Assembly (NCBI RefSeq): GCF_026343945.1
Contig: NZ_JAPKNJ010000001.1
Location: forward strand, 2,706,931-2,770,930
Length of the DNA: 64,000 bases
Direction: 5' to 3'
From: Kaistia algarum
Lineage (GTDB): Bacteria > Pseudomonadota > Alphaproteobacteria > Rhizobiales > Kaistiaceae
In this document: piece after piece, positions 50,809-63,430 of the stretch
Layout: the number at the start of each line of letters is the position of its first letter
How positions within the stretch are numbered: position 1 is the first letter of the stretch
Notes under the pieces: model-generated
Seen by the model: only the letters and a program-made list of their open reading frames with translations
Database searches by the model: none
What the model was told of the DNA's origin: nothing
Position numbers and translations under genes: made by a program

Positions 50809-53073
50809 ATGCGGGGGTCTCTCGCCGGGCCGCGCGTCCTGCTCCGCCGCCTGCGCGAGATCATGGCGGAGCCGATCAGCGCGCAAGACCGGCTCGACAA
50901 GATCGTGGCGCAGATCGCGTCCAACATGGTCGCGGAAGTGTGCTCGGTCTATGTGCTCCGCGCCGATGACGTACTCGAGCTCTATGCCACCGAGGGCCTG
51001 AACCGCGCTGCCGTGCACCAGGCGGGCCTGCGTGTCGGCCAGGGCCTCGTCGGCTTGATCGCCGCCGAAGCGCGGCCGCTCAATCTTCCCAACGCCCAGA
51101 GTCATCCCGCCTTCGCCTATCTGCCGGAGACGGGCGAGGAGATCTACAACGCCTTTCTCGGCGTGCCGATCCTGCGCGCCGGGCGCACGCTCGGCGTGCT
51201 GACGGTGCAGAACCGGGCGCACCGGACCTATTTCGACGAGGAAGTCGAGGCGCTGCAGACGACGGCGATGGTGCTGGCCGAGATGATCGCCGTCGGCGAA
51301 CTCGAGGGTCTGGCCCGGCCTGGCACCTCGCTCGACGTCAAGCGGCCGATCTCCTTGAAGGGCTCGCCGCTTTCGGAAGGCATCGCGCTCGGCCATGTCG
51401 TGCTGCATGAGCCGCGCGTCGTCGTCACCGCGCTGATCGCCGAGGACAGCGAAACCGAGCGGCTGCGGCTGGAGACGGCGATTGCGCATCTGCGGCTCTC
51501 CGTAGACGACATGCTGTCGCGCGACGACATCGCGCTGGCCGGCGAGCATCGCGACATTCTCGAAGCCTATCGCATGTTCGCGCACGACCGCGGCTGGGCG
51601 CGGCGCATGGACGAGGCGATCCAGAACGGTCTCTCGGCGGAGGCCGCGGTCGAGAAGGTGCAGAGCGACATGCGCGCGCGCCTGATGCGCCAGACCGATC
51701 CGTTCCTGCGCGAGCGGCTGCATGATTTCGACGACCTCGCCAACCGCCTTCTGCGCCAGCTGATCGGCAAGGAGGTCGGCGAGCGTTCCAACCTGCCGAA
51801 GGACGGCGTCATCGTTGCGCGCAACATGGGCGCGGCCGAACTGCTCGACTATGATCGCAGCCGCGTTCGCGGGCTGATCCTGGAAGAGGGCGGGTCGACG
51901 AGCCACGTGGCGATCGTCGCGCGCGCGCTCGGCATCGCCACGATCGGGCGGGCGGGCAATATCGTCTCGCTGGTCGAGAATGGCGATGCGATCATCCTCG
52001 ATGGCGATACGGGCGAGGCGCATATCCGCCCGCCCGCCGATGTCGAGATTGCCTATGGCGAGAAGGTCAAGTTCCGCGCCAAGCGCCAGGCGCAATATCG
52101 CCTTCTGCGCAACAAGCCGGCGGTGACCCGCGACGGCGTGCGCATCGGCCTCCACATGAATGCCGGCCTGCTGGTCGACCTGCCGCATCTGGAAGAGGCA
52201 GGCGCCGAGGGCATCGGGCTGTTCCGCACCGAGCTGCAGTTCATGGTCGCCTCGACCATGCCTCGGATGAATGCGCAGGCGGCGCTCTACGCCTCGGTGA
52301 TCGAGGCGACAGGTGATCTTCCGGTCACTTTCCGTACGCTCGACATCGGCGGTGACAAGGTGCTGCCCTATATGCGCAGCCATGCCGAAGAGAACCCGGC
52401 GCTCGGCTGGCGGGCGATCCGTCTCGGCCTCGATCGCCCGGGCCTGTTGCGCATGCAGTTCCGCGCCTTGCTGCGCGCGGCGGCAGGGCGCGAATTGCGC
52501 GTCATGCTGCCGATGGTGACGGAAATCTCCGAAATCGAGCGGGCGCGGGAGCTGCTAGACCGCGAACTGGCGCAATTGAAGCGGCACGGCCGCCCGACGC
52601 CCTCGAAAATCCGCCTCGGATCGATGGTGGAGGTGCCCTCGCTGCTGTTCCAGCTGGACGAACTCATGTCGATGGTGGATTTCGTCTCGGTTGGCTCCAA
52701 CGATCTGCTGCAATATCTGACGGCAAGCGACCGCGGAAACACGCTGGTCTCCAGTCGCTTCGACGCGCTGTCGCGGCATTTCCTGCGGGCGCTGAAGCTG
52801 ATCGTCGACGCGGCCAACGCGGCCGGCAAGCCGGTAACGCTCTGCGGCGAGATCGCCGGCCGGCCGCTGGCCGCGCTTGCGCTAGTCGCCATCGGCTTCC
52901 GTTCGCTGTCCATGTCGGCGGCCTCGATCGGACCGGTGAAGGCGATGCTGCTCGATTTGGACCTTGGCAAGCTCAAGGACGTCTTCGATCCCCTGCTCGC
53001 CGCTTCCTGCAGCGAAGACCGCATCCGCGACGCGCTTGTCGAATTCGCGGAAGCGGAAGGTTTGCCCGTCTGA
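50809..53073 (+). CDS. ptsP: PEP-protein phosphotransferase of the nitrogen PTS (EI-Ntr)
   Basis: A 754-residue EI-Ntr. An N-terminal GAF domain (about residues 15-155, [20 protein letters not shown]) precedes the EI helical domain and the phosphohistidine in [15 protein letters not shown] (His366). The PEP-binding barrel includes [16 protein letters not shown] and the C-terminal LCGEIAGRP. It phosphorylates NPr, linking nitrogen state to ion and carbon control. The ATG at 50809 lies nine bases after GAGGA. Its stop overlaps the prfA start by one base. Confidence 0.96.
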   Translation: MRGSLAGPRVLLRRLREIMAEPISAQDRLDKIVAQIASNMVAEVCSVYVLRADDVLELYATEGLNRAAVHQAGLRVGQGLVGLIAAEARPLNLPNAQSHPAFAYLPETGEEIYNAFLGVPILRAGRTLGVLTVQNRAHRTYFDEEVEALQTTAMVLAEMIAVGELEGLARPGTSLDVKRPISLKGSPLSEGIALGHVVLHEPRVVVTALIAEDSETERLRLETAIAHLRLSVDDMLSRDDIALAGEHRDILEAYRMFAHDRGWARRMDEAIQNGLSAEAAVEKVQSDMRARLMRQTDPFLRERLHDFDDLANRLLRQLIGKEVGERSNLPKDGVIVARNMGAAELLDYDRSRVRGLILEEGGSTSHVAIVARALGIATIGRAGNIVSLVENGDAIILDGDTGEAHIRPPADVEIAYGEKVKFRAKRQAQYRLLRNKPAVTRDGVRIGLHMNAGLLVDLPHLEEAGAEGIGLFRTELQFMVASTMPRMNAQAALYASVIEATGDLPVTFRTLDIGGDKVLPYMRSHAEENPALGWRAIRLGLDRPGLLRMQFRALLRAAAGRELRVMLPMVTEISEIERARELLDRELAQLKRHGRPTPSKIRLGSMVEVPSLLFQLDELMSMVDFVSVGSNDLLQYLTASDRGNTLVSSRFDALSRHFLRALKLIVDAANAAGKPVTLCGEIAGRPLAALALVAIGFRSLSMSAASIGPVKAMLLDLDLGKLKDVFDPLLAASCSEDRIRDALVEFAEAEGLPV

Positions 53074-54149
53074 TGGCCATGCTGCCTGCCGGCCTTCCCT
53101 GGGACAAGATCGAACAGCTCACCGCGCGCGCCGAGGTGATCGACCAGAAACTCGCTGCGACCAGCGATGGCGAGGCGCTGGTGAAGCTCTCGAAGGAGCG
53201 GGCCGAATTACAGGATGTCGTCGAGGCGGCGAATGGGCTGAAGGCTCTTGCCGCCGAGCGCGAGGCGCTTGCGGAACTGGCCGGTGATCCGGACATGGCG
53301 GATCTCGCAGCCGAAGAAAAGTCACGGCTCGACGGCGAGATTGAGGCCGCGGTGCGCGAGGTGCGCCTGCTGCTGCTGCCGAAGGACGCCGCCGACGAGA
53401 AGAGCGCGATCCTGGAAATCCGGGCTGGCACCGGCGGCGACGAGGCGGCCTTGTTCGCGGGCGACCTGCTGCGCATGTACCAGCGCTATGCGGCCGTCCA
53501 TGGCTGGAAGATGCAGGTTCTCTCCGAAAGCGAGGGCGATGCCGGCGGCTTCAAGGAAGTCATCGCCGAAGTCTCGGGACGGGGCGTGTTCGCGCGATTG
53601 AAATTCGAATCGGGTGTGCACCGCGTCCAGCGCGTGCCGGACACGGAGGCGAGCGGGCGCATCCACACCTCCGCGGCGACCGTTGCGGTCCTGCCCGAGG
53701 CGGAGGACGTCGACATCGATTTGAAGGCGGAAGATGTCCGCATCGATACGACGCGCGCTTCGTCCGCTGGTGGCCAGCATGCCAACACCACCGACACGGC
53801 GGTGCGCATCACCCATGTGCCCTCCGGCACGGTGATCGTCGTCGCCGGCCGTTCCCAGCATCAGAACCGGGCGCAGGCGATGACGATCCTGCGTTCGCGA
53901 CTGTTCGAGGACGAGCGAGCGCGGCTCGACAGTGCAAGAGCTGCCGATCGCCGCGGCCAGGTAGGCTCCGGCGACCGCTCGGAGCGGATCCGCACCTATA
54001 ATTTCCCGCAAGGGCGCGTTACCGATCACCGCATCAATCTGACGCTCTACAAGCTCGAGCCGGTCATTGCCGGCGAGGCGCTGGACGAGATCATCGAACC
54101 GCTCATCACCGAGCATCAGGCGGGTCTGCTCGCCGCGCTCGACCAATGA
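53073..54149 (+). CDS. prfA: Peptide chain release factor 1
   Basis: A 358-residue RF1 that terminates translation at UAA and UAG. The GGQ motif sits in [13 protein letters not shown] (G233-Q235) and the codon-reading PxT-type region precedes it near residues 185-195 ([13 protein letters not shown]). The first A of its ATG is the last base of the ptsP stop, and its stop overlaps the prmC start as ATGA. Confidence 0.97.
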   Translation: MAMLPAGLPWDKIEQLTARAEVIDQKLAATSDGEALVKLSKERAELQDVVEAANGLKALAAEREALAELAGDPDMADLAAEEKSRLDGEIEAAVREVRLLLLPKDAADEKSAILEIRAGTGGDEAALFAGDLLRMYQRYAAVHGWKMQVLSESEGDAGGFKEVIAEVSGRGVFARLKFESGVHRVQRVPDTEASGRIHTSAATVAVLPEAEDVDIDLKAEDVRIDTTRASSAGGQHANTTDTAVRITHVPSGTVIVVAGRSQHQNRAQAMTILRSRLFEDERARLDSARAADRRGQVGSGDRSERIRTYNFPQGRVTDHRINLTLYKLEPVIAGEALDEIIEPLITEHQAGLLAALDQ

Positions 54150-55051
54150 GCGGCGAGGCGCTGACCCTCGGGGCCCTGCGCCGCATGGCGGCCAAGCGAC
54201 TTTCCGCTGTCTTCGGCAGCGAGGGCACGCCGGCCCTCGATTCGCGACTTCTCATTGCCGCTGTGCTCGATATCGAGCCGAACCGGCTGTCGCTCTTTGA
54301 CTACCGCGCCGTTTCGGGGGCCGAGCGGACCCGGATCGAGGATTATCTCGACCGGCGCATCGCTGGCGAACCGGTGGCGCGCATCATCGGGACGCGCGAG
54401 TTCTGGGGCCTGCCGATCGGGCTTTCCGCGGCGACGCTGGTGCCGAGGCCGGATACGGAGATTTTGGTCGAGGCTGTGCTGGCCTGGTTCGACCGGCACG
54501 GCGGGCGCGAGCGCGTGCGCCGGGTCGTGGATCTGGGGACGGGCAGCGGCGCGATTCTCCTGGCTCTGGCGAGCGCGCTTCCCGAAATCACGGCGCTTGG
54601 CATCGATCTTTCCGAGGAGGCCGTCCGTACGGCCCGCGACAATGCCGAGCGGCTCGGGCTCGCCGATCGGTGTCTCTTCGTCCGCGGCGACTGGTCGCAG
54701 GCCGCCGCCGGTGCCGACATCGTCGTCTCGAACCCGCCCTATATCCAGAGCGGCGTCATGCCCGGTCTGCCGCGCGAGGTGCGCGACTACGATCCCTCGC
54801 TCGCCCTTGACGGCGGCGCGGATGGACTCGACGCCTATCGGGCGATATTGGCCGATCTCCGCCGTATTCTGGTGCCCGGCGGCGCGCTTTTCCTGGAGAT
54901 CGGCTTCGATCAGGACAAGGCGGTGAGTGGGCTGGTCGAGGCGGAAGGTTTCGCGACGACGCTCCATCGCGACCTTGCCGGCTGGAACCGCGTGGTCGAG
55001 GCGGAACGGATATCCCGGGGGAGCGCCGCAAGCCTCCTCGGGAGAGCCTGA
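54146..55051 (+). CDS. prmC: Peptide chain release factor N5-glutamine methyltransferase
   Basis: A 301-residue methyltransferase that modifies the GGQ glutamine of release factors. The SAM motif is [17 protein letters not shown] and the catalytic NPPY is at residues 196-199 ([11 protein letters not shown]). It overlaps prfA by four bases, the usual pairing of enzyme and substrate. The gene is of typical length, with a basic N-terminal helical domain. Confidence 0.96.
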   Translation: MSGEALTLGALRRMAAKRLSAVFGSEGTPALDSRLLIAAVLDIEPNRLSLFDYRAVSGAERTRIEDYLDRRIAGEPVARIIGTREFWGLPIGLSAATLVPRPDTEILVEAVLAWFDRHGGRERVRRVVDLGTGSGAILLALASALPEITALGIDLSEEAVRTARDNAERLGLADRCLFVRGDWSQAAAGADIVVSNPPYIQSGVMPGLPREVRDYDPSLALDGGADGLDAYRAILADLRRILVPGGALFLEIGFDQDKAVSGLVEAEGFATTLHRDLAGWNRVVEAERISRGSAASLLGRA

Positions 55052-55488
55052 GGCTGGTGCTCGGCATGAATTTTACGAATGCACTTGGAAAGAGGATGCG
55101 AAACGGCTAGTTTTCGTGTTGCCGCAGATAGATTTGATGCGTTTTACGGAAGCCGGCTCGAAAGCCGCGTCCGGTATAACCGCGGCGAGGCGATCGGATG
55201 TCCGAGCGGGTGGGTACGGGAAACGCCTGCTGTCCGATAGTCGCGGAAATCATCTCTACTCGGTCATGGCGCAAACGTTTTGGATCCTTCGGCCCGTTTG
55301 GCTGAACCCGGTCTTCGCGATCCGCTTCGGCGATCGCGGCCGGCCTGATCCAGCGGATTGGCGTTCGGTACTTTCGCCGATTCCGGCGCTCCCGATCCTC
55401 GGCAGCGTCCGGCGGGCGGTTTGACCGGCTGGCGCAGGGCGCGGGCCGAAGGCCTTGTTTGACCATAGGGTCACAAAAGAGAAAGCTC
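55052..55488 (+). other. Intergenic stretch between prmC and the DUF4167 gene
   Basis: About 440 bases with no gene I can support on either strand. The first 60 bases after prmC are noticeably AT-richer and hold a weak promoter-like pair, TTGGAA (55085-55090) and TAGTTT (55108-55113) with a 17-base spacer, pointing towards the DUF4167 gene. No clear terminator for prmC is visible. The open frames crossing the stretch have no recognisable protein features. Confidence 0.4.
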
Positions 55489-56475
55489 ATGCGACCAGGA
55501 CAGCAAAACAACAACAATAATAACAACAACAATAAGCGGATGCGCGGGAGAAACCGGAAGGGACCCAATCCGCTTACCCGTTCTTTCGAGAGCAACGGCC
55601 CGGACGTCAAGATTCGTGGCACCGCCCTGCACATTGCCGAGAAGTATGTGACGCTGGCGCGCGATGCGCAGTCGTCCGGCGACCGAGTCATGGCGGAGAG
55701 CTATCTGCAGCATGCCGAACACTACTTCCGCGTGATCGCAGCGGCGCAGGTGCAGAACCCGCAGCAGCCTTCCTATCGCCCCGACATGGAGGAAGAAGGC
55801 CTCGACGAAGAAGATGATCGCTTCAGCGATCGCTTCGGCCAGCATGACCGCATGGCGCTTTCCGGCGAGGGCGAGGCATCCCAGAGCGTTGGCTCCGAGT
55901 CGCAGCCCTATGTGAACGGCAATGGCCAATATGGGAATGGCGGCGATCGCCCCGTTCGAGATCGCCAGGACCGTCCTGAGCGCCAGGACCGTCCCGAGCG
56001 CCAAGATCGTTCTGAACGTCAGGATCGCCCTGAACGGCAGGAAGTTCGGGCCGAAGGCGGCGAGCGGCAGGAGTCGCGTCCCGAGCGTCAGGACCGTCCC
56101 TTCCGATCCGGCCGCGATGATCGCGGGCCGAGGCCGGAGCGGGGCGAGCGCCGGGAGCGGGGCGATCGTCCCCCGCGTTCGGACCTGCCGCGCTTCGTCA
56201 CGGGCGAAACGCCCCAGCCGGTGATCGAGACGGCGCCTGTCACCGCAGTCGAGCCGGTAGCGGTCGAGGTTGCGCCGGTGCCCGCGCCGGCCCCCGCGCC
56301 CGAACCGGTTGTGGATCCGACCCCGGCGATTTCGGTCGAAGCAGCCGTTCCGACGGCGGAGGAGGAGATGTTCCGTCCTCGCCGCCGCCGTGCCTCGCGG
56401 GCGAGAACGCGCCGCGACACGGAGGGCGGTGAAGCCGAGCCGCAACTCGCGATCGATACGGTCGACGAGGAATAG
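55489..56475 (+). CDS. DUF4167-family protein with low-complexity tail
   Basis: A 328-residue basic protein. After nine consecutive asparagines (residues 7-15) and an Arg/Lys-rich patch comes the DUF4167 domain (about 30-100: SFESNGPDVKIRGTALHIAE, then YLQHAEHYFRVI). The rest is disordered: Gln/Asp/Arg/Pro/Glu repeats, then an Ala/Pro/Val-rich stretch and a basic patch near residues 300-315. This is typical of the family in Hyphomicrobiales, where RNA binding has been suggested. I chose the ATG at 55489; an in-frame TTG lies at 55459. Confidence 0.85.
   Translation: MRPGQQNNNNNNNNNKRMRGRNRKGPNPLTRSFESNGPDVKIRGTALHIAEKYVTLARDAQSSGDRVMAESYLQHAEHYFRVIAAAQVQNPQQPSYRPDMEEEGLDEEDDRFSDRFGQHDRMALSGEGEASQSVGSESQPYVNGNGQYGNGGDRPVRDRQDRPERQDRPERQDRSERQDRPERQEVRAEGGERQESRPERQDRPFRSGRDDRGPRPERGERRERGDRPPRSDLPRFVTGETPQPVIETAPVTAVEPVAVEVAPVPAPAPAPEPVVDPTPAISVEAAVPTAEEEMFRPRRRRASRARTRRDTEGGEAEPQLAIDTVDEE
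55966..56037 (+). repeat. Four tandem 18-base repeats inside the DUF4167 gene
   Basis: Four imperfect copies of an 18-base unit encode QDRPER, QDRPER, QDRSER, QDRPER. Copies differ mainly at third codon positions, so selection appears to keep the peptide. Further degenerate units follow downstream. Confidence 0.8.
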
Positions 56476-56479
56476 GTTG

Positions 56480-56510
56480 AAAGCGCCGCCAGATAGGCGG
56501 CGCTTTTCTT
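56480..56510 (+). terminator. Intrinsic terminator after the DUF4167 gene
   Basis: An eleven-base stem AAAGCGCCGCC / GGCGGCGCTTT with a five-base loop AGATA, followed by TTCTTTC. It begins four bases after the stop codon. Confidence 0.9.
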
Positions 56511-56625
56511 TCGAAATCCAATAGGTCTATGCCTGCCCCAGACCGCCGATGGCGGCCTTCGGATTATCTTCGCCTGAAAGGCGCGGAGCGTCCGTTTCGA
56601 GGTGCAGGCTGAGGGAAGTGAGTTC

Positions 56626-56847
56626 ATGAGCGACGAAATCGTCCGAGACAGCAATGGTGCCCAGCTTAGCGACGGGGACTCGGTGACGGTCATCAAAGAC
56701 CTGAAGGTCAAGGGGACGTCCGAGACGATAAAGCGCGGTACGCTGGTGAAGGGCATCCGCCTGACAGGAAATCCTGGCGAGGTCGAGTGCAACACCAAGC
56801 AGGTCAAGGGCCTGGTGCTGAAGACGGAATTCCTGAAGAAGGCTTGA
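56626..56847 (+). CDS. PhnA-like (YjdM) C-terminal domain protein
   Basis: A 73-residue protein matching only the C-terminal domain of PhnA/YjdM: VRDSNGAQLSDGDSVTVIKD, then LKVKGTSETIKRGTLVKGIRL and VLKTEFLKKA. The N-terminal zinc ribbon of full-length PhnA-type proteins is absent. Despite the old alkylphosphonate name, the family is not proven to act on phosphonates. The ATG at 56626 has GAGGGAAG upstream. It is monocistronic, between two longer genes. Confidence 0.85.
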   Translation: MSDEIVRDSNGAQLSDGDSVTVIKDLKVKGTSETIKRGTLVKGIRLTGNPGEVECNTKQVKGLVLKTEFLKKA

Positions 56848-57193
56848 GCGGTTGGACGCGGCGTCCCCGCCCCCTTTGGGACCGGAGCCGGTTCGTTCGA
56901 CCTCCCGCCAGACGGTACTGGATGTCGGCGCCGAAAGCGCCCCGGCATCCCGCCCATGGATGCGGCGCACTGCGCCGAGACGCGATTCTTGCTGACGTGC
57001 CCTGCGGCTCCGGCGAAATCATTTCTCCGTTCTGGCCGTAATTTTCTCCCTGTCCACCCTCTTCCTGTTGCGCTCCGGCAACACCATATCCTCCTTGCGG
57101 CAGGCCGAAATGGCTGCTGGCGGCAGTGATGTTTGCAGTTTGAACGGTTCGCCATGCCTTCGGGGTGGCGGGTACGGGTCAGGAGGGACGATC
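56848..57193 (+). other. Intergenic stretch before clpB
   Basis: About 345 bases without a supportable gene. The frame of clpB stays open back to 57068, but the upstream part has no ClpB similarity. I looked for a heat-shock (RpoH) promoter and found only poor matches, for example CTTCCT (57061-57066) with CATATCC (57085-57091). Confidence 0.35.
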
Positions 57194-59791
<2,598 letters not shown>

Positions 59792-59829
59792 TATCGGTTG
59801 CCTCGTCCTGGGGGGATTCCCTTATGCTG

Positions 59830-59856
59830 AAAGCCCGGCGGCGACGCCGGGCTTTT
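59830..59856 (+). terminator. Intrinsic terminator of clpB
   Basis: A perfect eleven-base stem AAAGCCCGGCG / CGCCGGGCTTT with the four-base loop GCGA, ending in TTTT. It lies 38 bases after the clpB stop. Confidence 0.9.
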
Positions 59857-60012
59857 CGCTGACTTCAAGCACGTCCATGGATCGTTGCCGTCTGGCTCGC
59901 ACGGCGCCGGCGATTCGCAGCAGCCAAGCCGAAGCCTCGAGGGCGAAATGGAGCGCGTCGCGGTTCGGCCAGCCGATTGTGCCTGGGCTTCGTTGCGACA
60001 CCAGTCCCGTGT

Positions 60013-61092
60013 TCAGTTTGCCTTTACCAAGACGACCCGCCGGTTCTTGGCGCGGCCCTCCTCGGAATCGTTGCTCGCAACCGGGGCCATCATGCCGGCT
60101 CCCGCTGCGGTCAGCCGCTTGGCGTCGATTCCGTATGTTTTGACCAGAGCCGTCTTGACCGCCTGCGCGCGCCGCTCGGAGAGGTCGACATTGTGGCCAT
60201 AGTCGCCGTGATTGTCGGTGTGCCCAACCACCAGGACCGCCATCTTCGGGTCTTGTTCGAGCAACGCCGCGATCTCCTGCAAGGTCGGCGCGGACGCTGC
60301 CTTGAGGACGGCTTTGTCGGTGTCGAACAGGATGCCATAGAGGGATATCGAGCCAAGTTGGCTGAGGCCCGATTCCATCTGGGCGGACGTCACGACCACC
60401 ATTTTCTGGTCGCGCGGCTTGGGTTCGACGACCTGCACCAAGGCGATCGTGCGGCCGTTGAAAGCCTTGCAATAGAGATCGTCGATCAGCGAAAACGTCT
60501 GGACGGTGACGTAGGCTTCGCCGCCGTCCTGCGGCAGTTTGGCCGCGAAGAAACGTTGGTCCGTGATCGTCGATGTCAGGGCGCAAGCGCCGTTGGAGAA
60601 ATCCTCCAGCTTCAGGTCGCGCGCGTGGAAGAAGGTCATCATCAGGCTCATATCGCCGCCGCCGCCCTGTGACGCGCGATCTGCCGCGCCGCCGCAGGCT
60701 TCGGTCTTGCATTCGAAAAGCAGCGCGCCCCCCTGATTGGTGATCACCGTCTGGAAGTTGCGCAACACCTCAAGTGGCGATCGGCCCTCGGGAAGCAGAT
60801 AGGCGATGCGGGTGAGCTTGCCCTCGACCGCCTGGCTCTTTTCCGGGGCATAGACGACGTTATTCTCGACATCGCGCTTGTCCGGATCCGCATCCGGCCT
60901 CAACGGCGCCAGCGGTATGGTGAAATCGGTATAGGCGGATTGTTCGTAGCTGACGATCCACGAGCCGTCATAGCGTTGCGTCAGAGGATTGTCCTTGGCG
61001 CCGTCAATGTCGGCGTCAGGAAGGGTGGCGTCGGCGTAGGCTACCGTGGAAGACATCACCAAGAGCAGAAGGAGAAATCCTGCCTTGAACAT
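60013..61092 (-). CDS. OmpA-domain protein (DUF4892-like N-terminal region)
   Basis: A 359-residue exported protein. The signal peptide (MFKAGFLLLLLVMSSTVAYA) is followed by a region like DUF4892 (IAYLLPEGRSPLEVLRNFQT, ARDLKLEDF) and a C-terminal OmpA peptidoglycan-binding domain (about 240-355) with VVGHTDNHGDYGHNVDLSE and RRAQAVKTAL. It probably sits in the periplasm, tethered to the wall. The ATG at 61092 has GAGGG eight bases upstream; an in-frame ATG at 61107 lacks one. It is convergent with clpB. Confidence 0.88.
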   Translation of the reverse strand: MFKAGFLLLLLVMSSTVAYADATLPDADIDGAKDNPLTQRYDGSWIVSYEQSAYTDFTIPLAPLRPDADPDKRDVENNVVYAPEKSQAVEGKLTRIAYLLPEGRSPLEVLRNFQTVITNQGGALLFECKTEACGGAADRASQGGGGDMSLMMTFFHARDLKLEDFSNGACALTSTITDQRFFAAKLPQDGGEAYVTVQTFSLIDDLYCKAFNGRTIALVQVVEPKPRDQKMVVVTSAQMESGLSQLGSISLYGILFDTDKAVLKAASAPTLQEIAALLEQDPKMAVLVVGHTDNHGDYGHNVDLSERRAQAVKTALVKTYGIDAKRLTAAGAGMMAPVASNDSEEGRAKNRRVVLVKAN

Positions 61093-61309
61093 GTGTTTGT
61101 CCCTCATCTGCCAACGGAAATATTGATGCGATCGCGATATGATCGCCGGCTCCTGAAAAAATCAAGGGACGGGCCGCTTTCACTCGGCTGTTTGGCAAGC
61201 CGGGGCTGGGCGATGAGGTCGGCGCACTCTCCGTGCGTAGGGGGCGTCCCGACAAGCCCCGACTATCGGCTTTGGTCTGGCCCAGCCTCATTTCATGTCG
61301 CGGAAAGTT

Positions 61310-63430
61310 CTAGTTAGGGACCTGATCGTCCGGAATCGCGGCGACCTTGGCGCCGGCTGGAGCCCCGACGAGGCTGTCGATATGGGTGCGCTCCTTCTGG
61401 AAGGAGACCAGCATATCGCCCTGCAGGACGCGTCCGCGCGGCAGGCGCACGCGGAGCGGATCGACGGGCTTGGAGTTGATGCGCACCTCGTAGTGGAGGT
61501 GCGGTCCCGTCGAGAGGCCGGTAGAACCGACATAACCGATCACCTGGCCTTGGCGGACCTTGGCACCGGGAACGACGCCCTTGGCGAGCGCCGACTGGTG
61601 ACCGTAAGCCGTCTCATAGCCGTTGGTATGCCGGATCAGCGTGAAACGGCCGTAGCCGGAGGTCCAGCCCGCCTTCTCGACGACGCCGTTGCCGGCGGCC
61701 GTGATCGGGGTGCCGCGCGGCGCGGCCCAGTCGACGCCCGGATGCAGGCGGACATAGCCGAGGATCGGGTGCTTGCGGTACCCGAAGGGCGAGCGGAGGA
61801 TGCCGATCGAGATCGGCTTGCGCACGAGGAACTTCTTGGCACTGCGCCCCTCTTCGTCGAAATAATCGACGACGCCGTCATCCGGCGAGCGATAGCGGTA
61901 ATAGCGCTTGGTCGTGCCGTCGATCGTGATCGAGGCGTAGAGAATCTCGTCGTCGACGTCACTGCCGCCATCCTCGGGCAGCGAATGGAATACTTCGATG
62001 CCGTCGCCGGGCGCCACGCGTGACTGGAAGTCGACATCGTACGAAAAGATGCGGATGAGCTCGGAGATCAGCGGCTCGGGAATCTGCTGCTCGCGCGCCG
62101 TCTCATAGATCGATTTGTAGAGCGTCGGCATCGGGCCGTCGTCGGACGGCGCCTCGTCGGCGGTCTCGAACTCGTCAGTCGACGTCTCGGGCTCGTCGGC
62201 GCGCACGAAGCTGTCGTCGTCGCGCCGCGCCACCGTCGCCTGATGCACGCCCTCATCATAGATCGAGACGCGCATCGGCCGGACGGTGTCCGCCTCAACG
62301 GAGACCTCGATCCGGATCTTCTGTCCCGCATGCAGGCCGGAGAGGTCGACGAGATCCGACATGGCGGTCACAATCGTGGCGCTATCGGCTTCCCCGACAC
62401 CATTCTCGGTGAGGATCGACTGCAAGGTCTGATTCTTTTCGACCGTCGCGACCCGCTCCTCCGTCTTGGAGCTGGGCGCCGATTTGGCGATGAACGATAC
62501 ATTTTCCGGAACGATCCTCACGCCGAGGGCTGAGAACGGGTCGGCGGGATCGTCGACCGTGAAGCGGCCAGGATCGACATAGGGCATCGCTGCCATCAGC
62601 GTGCCATCGCCCTGGCCGGTGCCGGGCGTCGGGAAGGCGGCGCGCGCTGCCGCCTCGGCTTCGTCGTCGGCAAAGCCGGGCTCGTCATCGGCCGGCTTTT
62701 CATCGAGCGCCAGGTCGGAGGTCTTGATCGAAACCTCGCCCTCGACATTGGCGCCGTAGATCTGCTCCTGGCCGATGGCGCCGGAGGCGGGACCGTCAGG
62801 CGCCGCTGCGACAAGGCCTTCATCGCCGGAACTGCCATCGGCGGCGGCCGTGTCCGCGGTGGCCGCATCGGCGTCCTCGCTGTCGCCGGAGGTTCCCTCA
62901 TCCTTGATCTCGGCGAGGCTGTCGGCGGCCACCGGGGCTGGCGCCGGATCGGCATCGCCGCCCGCAAGCTTCGCCGGGTCGAAGGGAGGAATATCGCCGA
63001 GCCCGGCGATAGAGGTTGCCAGCGTCGTCGTGATCTTGGCAAACGGCTTCATCTTGATGAGGTCGCGGTCGCCCTGGCGGCTCACCGTGCTGACCTGCAA
63101 TACCTGCCGATCGGAGACGGGCTCGCGCGCCGGACGGATGCGATCGCTCTTCTGTCCCGTGCCGAGGCTATCGATGGCGCTCTGGATGACGCGGCCGATC
63201 TCCGGCGGCACCGCCAACTGGTGCCGGCCATCCAGTGCCGCCATCAAGGCGCCGCCCATCAGCACCGTCGACGTCAATCCGGTAAGAACGGTTCCGGTCA
63301 GCCAACGCACGCTGACGCTGCGCCGCTGCGGCACGCCGTCGGGCGAGTCGACGGTAAGGGCTGGCTCGCGGCCAAGGTCGATGCCTCCGCCTCCCGAGCC
63401 TGCCGCCTGACCGCGTCCCCATCCTCTCAC
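61310..63430 (-). CDS. M23-family (LytM) peptidoglycan endopeptidase
   Basis: A 706-residue membrane-anchored peptidase. A short cytoplasmic part is followed by one membrane helix (about residues 43-66), a long acidic Ala/Asp/Glu-rich periplasmic stretch (about 150-300), LysM-like or OapA-like segments in the middle, and the LytM domain near residues 540-660. The zinc ligands are visible: His563 and Asp567 in HPGVD, and His644/His646 in PHLHYEV. It therefore looks catalytically intact. It starts with a GTG; no ATG fits better. Confidence 0.9.
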   Translation of the reverse strand: MRGWGRGQAAGSGGGGIDLGREPALTVDSPDGVPQRRSVSVRWLTGTVLTGLTSTVLMGGALMAALDGRHQLAVPPEIGRVIQSAIDSLGTGQKSDRIRPAREPVSDRQVLQVSTVSRQGDRDLIKMKPFAKITTTLATSIAGLGDIPPFDPAKLAGGDADPAPAPVAADSLAEIKDEGTSGDSEDADAATADTAAADGSSGDEGLVAAAPDGPASGAIGQEQIYGANVEGEVSIKTSDLALDEKPADDEPGFADDEAEAAARAAFPTPGTGQGDGTLMAAMPYVDPGRFTVDDPADPFSALGVRIVPENVSFIAKSAPSSKTEERVATVEKNQTLQSILTENGVGEADSATIVTAMSDLVDLSGLHAGQKIRIEVSVEADTVRPMRVSIYDEGVHQATVARRDDDSFVRADEPETSTDEFETADEAPSDDGPMPTLYKSIYETAREQQIPEPLISELIRIFSYDVDFQSRVAPGDGIEVFHSLPEDGGSDVDDEILYASITIDGTTKRYYRYRSPDDGVVDYFDEEGRSAKKFLVRKPISIGILRSPFGYRKHPILGYVRLHPGVDWAAPRGTPITAAGNGVVEKAGWTSGYGRFTLIRHTNGYETAYGHQSALAKGVVPGAKVRQGQVIGYVGSTGLSTGPHLHYEVRINSKPVDPLRVRLPRGRVLQGDMLVSFQKERTHIDSLVGAPAGAKVAAIPDDQVPN

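Noticed and set aside
55966..56040. Tandem repeats as a CRISPR-like array
   Set aside because: They are in-frame 18-base coding repeats without spacers inside the DUF4167 gene.
57061..57091. Possible RpoH promoter before clpB
   Set aside because: The -35 is CTTC instead of CTTG and the -10 differs at two positions with non-ideal spacing, so it is not supportable by eye.
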